From: Bacteroidetes bacterium GWF2_40_14
GTDB lineage: Bacteria; Bacteroidota; Bacteroidia; Bacteroidales; UBA932
Direction of reading: 5' to 3'
NCBI GenBank assembly: GCA_001769195.1
Contig: MEOK01000020.1
Span: forward strand, 1 to 64,000
DNA: 64,000 nt
This document shows, piece after piece, positions 62,225-64,000 of this stretch (its first letter is position 1; each line of letters opens with the position of its first letter). Both the position numbers and the translations under genes were made by a program. The notes below the pieces were generated by a model. It did no database searches, had not been told where the DNA came from, and worked only from the letters and a program-made list of their open reading frames with translations.

Positions 62225-62293
62225 ATTTTACTGCAGATTTGCATCAAAGGTACGAAATATGAGAGATAAATAAATGTAAAATAATTTCGAATA

Positions 62294-62327
62294 ACTAATA
62301 AAATAGTTGCATAACTAAAATATTAGT
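62294..62327. promoter_or_regulatory. Candidate BlaI-type operator: nested palindrome
   Basis: The sequence ACTAATA-AAA-TAGTT-GCAT-AACTA-AAA-TATTAGT is symmetric: the outer 7-bp arms (62294-62300 and 62321-62327) and inner 5-bp arms (62304-62308 and 62313-62317) are both perfect inverted repeats, while the AAA linkers are not complementary. The core lies between the -33 and -7 elements of the blaI-like gene, where a repressor would block transcription. Confidence 0.6.
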
Positions 62328-62337
62328 TTTAATTTTG
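62307..62337 (+). promoter_or_regulatory. Promoter of the BlaI/BlaR1-like genes
   Basis: TTG at 62307-62309, a 20-bp spacer and TAATTTTG at 62330-62337 match the Bacteroidota consensus. It overlaps the palindrome at 62294-62327. The ATG at 62363 is about 18 nt after the expected start. Confidence 0.65.
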
Positions 62338-62362
62338 GATTAAACTTGTAAATGAATATAAA

Positions 62363-62758
62363 ATGGCAAAAAAACCAGAAATCCGCGAACTTACAAAAGC
62401 AGAGCTGCAGATAATGCAGCTTCTCTGGAAAAAGGAGAAGGCATTTGTAAATGACCTTGTTGGAGATATTCCGGAACCAAAACCTGCTTACAATACAGTA
62501 TCTACTATCATCAGGATTCTTGAGAGAAAAGGATTTGTATCTCATAACAGCTTTGGAAAAACACACGAATATTATCCTTTAATTAACAGGGATATATACC
62601 TAAACAGCTATATGGGGAACGTACTTCAGTCCTTTTTCTCTAACTCCGTTCCCAATCTCGTCTCATTTTTGTCCAAAAAAGAGGGAATTTCTCTGGAAGA
62701 GGCAAACGAGATAATGGAGATAATTGAAAAACAGATGTCAGGTAAGGACAATCATTGA
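62363..62758 (+). CDS. blaI: BlaI/MecI/CopY-family repressor
   Basis: A 131-aa winged-helix repressor. The pattern LTKAELQIMQLLWKKEKAFV then PAYNTVSTIIRILERKGFVSH (residues about 7-60) is typical of BlaI/MecI, and the C-terminal part is the dimer region. In known systems it binds palindromic operators and is cleaved when the membrane sensor BlaR1 perceives a beta-lactam. The gene for the M56 sensor starts 16 bp downstream. No beta-lactamase is visible in the window. Many Bacteroidota have such pairs without resistance genes, so the signal may be different. Confidence 0.9.
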   Translation: MAKKPEIRELTKAELQIMQLLWKKEKAFVNDLVGDIPEPKPAYNTVSTIIRILERKGFVSHNSFGKTHEYYPLINRDIYLNSYMGNVLQSFFSNSVPNLVSFLSKKEGISLEEANEIMEIIEKQMSGKDNH

Positions 62759-62774
62759 TTAAAAATAAATTTTT

Positions 62775-64000
62775 ATGGAGTCAATAATTTCATATTTAAT
62801 AGAATCACTGCTTTGTGGAGCACTTTTCTATCTTATGTTTGCTCTGCTTGTCTCCGGAAAAAGCAGTTACAACTTTCAGAGAACATACCTTTTGATTTCT
62901 TCAATATGTACACTTGTTTTCCCGTTAATATCCATTCCCGTGAATTCTGCGTTGACTTTTTCTTTAGCTCTCCCCGAGATTACTATTGTAGGCAAAGGTC
63001 TGGCTGGAGCTAATTCAGAAAATATTGCCGAGACAGGTTCTTTTCCTATTGTTGAAGTTGTCTATTTCTCCATACTGACGATTTTTCTGTTGGTTTTAAT
63101 TATTCAACTGCTAGGTATTTTGTATACATATGTTCGAGGAGAGAAGAGCAGAAGGGGAGAGATTGTAGTAGTATCAAACAAAAGAATAAGCTCTCCCTTC
63201 TCCTTTTTCAATATTATCTTCCTGCGCGATGAGGAAGACCAGCTGGAGAGCGAATGTGTGATTACTCATGAAAAGGCGCATGTGAGGAGAGGTCACTCAT
63301 TTGACATAATACTCATCTCAATAATCAACACAATTCAGTGGTTCAACCCTTTTATATACCTGATTAAAAAGTCTTTGGTCTCGGTCCATGAATATCAGGC
63401 AGATAAAGATGTCATAATGAGCGGATATGCTATAAGATATTATCAGAATCTAATGCTATATTCTCTGTTCGGGGTATCTCCTCTGGTTGCAAACAGGCTA
63501 AATAATTCACTCACAATAAAAAGGTTAAGAAAAATGGAAAATTTAAATGAAAAGAGGAACCGTGCAATAATGTTTGTCTCGGTTATCCTGATGGTCTCCA
63601 CCTTGTTTTTTGTAGTATCATGCAAAACTAACAAGGGTACCAGCGAAGTTATATCCGCAGATACACTCAAGACTACAATCCAGAAAGCAGATACTGTTAT
63701 ACAATCTGTTGCAAAGCCTATAGAAGAGAAAACAGTAAATACATTGGTCGTGACAGGTATGAAGCCGATTAAAAAAACAACAACCAAGTCTGCTGAAAAA
63801 GTATCTGATGCAACTCCCCCAAGACTAAACGAAAAATTGGAAGAGGAAGAAATACCGTTTACAGTAGTAGAAGTGAAACCTACCTTCATGGAAGGGGACG
63901 AAAATACATTTACAAAATGGGTGTTTGAACGTCTGCAATATCCGGAAGCAGCTAAGAATGGCGGAATACAGGGCAGGGTAATACTTCAGTTTCTTGTTAC
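62775..64000 (+). CDS. BlaR1-like M56 membrane metalloprotease with TonB-like C-terminus, cut by the window
   Basis: The coding region runs off the right edge, with 408 codons present and no stop. The N-terminal half has four membrane segments (about residues 4-22, 35-53, 92-115 and 270-290). The zinc motif HEKAH (H165, E166, H169) stands in THEKAHVRRGH, the usual M56 site. After the last helix comes a Thr/Lys-rich periplasmic region, then a segment starting with FTKWVFERLQYPEAAKNGG, the TonB C-terminal pattern. This arrangement is common in Bacteroidota. It is probably the sensor for the BlaI-type repressor. Confidence 0.85.
   Translation, partial: MESIISYLIESLLCGALFYLMFALLVSGKSSYNFQRTYLLISSICTLVFPLISIPVNSALTFSLALPEITIVGKGLAGANSENIAETGSFPIVEVVYFSILTIFLLVLIIQLLGILYTYVRGEKSRRGEIVVVSNKRISSPFSFFNIIFLRDEEDQLESECVITHEKAHVRRGHSFDIILISIINTIQWFNPFIYLIKKSLVSVHEYQADKDVIMSGYAIRYYQNLMLYSLFGVSPLVANRLNNSLTIKRLRKMENLNEKRNRAIMFVSVILMVSTLFFVVSCKTNKGTSEVISADTLKTTIQKADTVIQSVAKPIEEKTVNTLVVTGMKPIKKTTTKSAEKVSDATPPRLNEKLEEEEIPFTVVEVKPTFMEGDENTFTKWVFERLQYPEAAKNGGIQGRVILQFLV

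Overview
The window looks like a chromosomal segment from a Bacteroidota bacterium, most likely Bacteroidales. The evidence is a SusC/SusD pair, several promoters of the Bacteroidota type (-33 TTTG or TTG, 19-20 bp, -7 TAnnTTTG), DarA/DarB-type genes, an AT-rich composition and tightly packed operons. Assignments rest on motifs and remembered family features, because no search could be run.

Layout. 1-82 is the 3' end of a group II intron. 83-516 has no convincing gene but holds an 18-bp perfect inverted repeat and a terminator. 517-5309 (minus) carries a SlyD-type prolyl isomerase, an NhaC-type antiporter and the TldE/TldD protease pair. 5375-6271 (plus) is a WYL-domain regulator.

6364-35189 (plus) is the centrepiece: about 28 head-to-tail genes, most overlapping by 4-25 nt, behind one clear promoter. 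It encodes a combined aryl polyene plus dialkylresorcinol pathway, the architecture known for flexirubin-type pigments. A tyrosine ammonia-lyase would make 4-coumarate, and a PaaK-like ligase may activate it. Two ACPs, three ketosynthases, a chain-length-factor-like protein, a ketoreductase and two hotdog dehydratases would extend it to a polyene. DarA and DarB would make the resorcinol. Several acyltransferase-type proteins (LpxL-like, PlsC-like, C45 Ntn and BtrH-like) could join or transfer products. Two LolA-like proteins, a lipoprotein, an MMPL fusion protein and an ABC-2 exporter point to envelope delivery. A B12-type radical SAM enzyme, a FAD oxidoreductase, a glycosyltransferase and a polysaccharide deacetylase suggest tailoring.

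35199-38234 (minus) holds a small TonB-like protein and the lactate-utilisation operon lutABC. 38247-55676 (minus) is a polysaccharide utilisation locus: SusC, SusD, a DUF6259-like glycosidase, a calcineurin-type phosphoesterase, an MFS transporter, a DUF4380/epimerase-like protein, an arabinose/fucose isomerase-like enzyme, a mannose-6-phosphate isomerase fused to a degenerate kinase-like domain, a ROK kinase and an agarase-like glycosidase. A divergent GntR/LacI-type regulator (55908) and a HAD phosphatase follow. A near-perfect dyad sits at the predicted start of the susC transcript.

57753-64000 holds malic enzyme with a textbook promoter, tRNA-Gly(CCC), an M14 carboxypeptidase, a zeta-toxin-like kinase overlapping a 51-aa protein, a TIGR02757 protein, and a BlaI/BlaR1-like pair whose promoter contains a nested palindrome. 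The BlaR1-like gene runs off the right edge.
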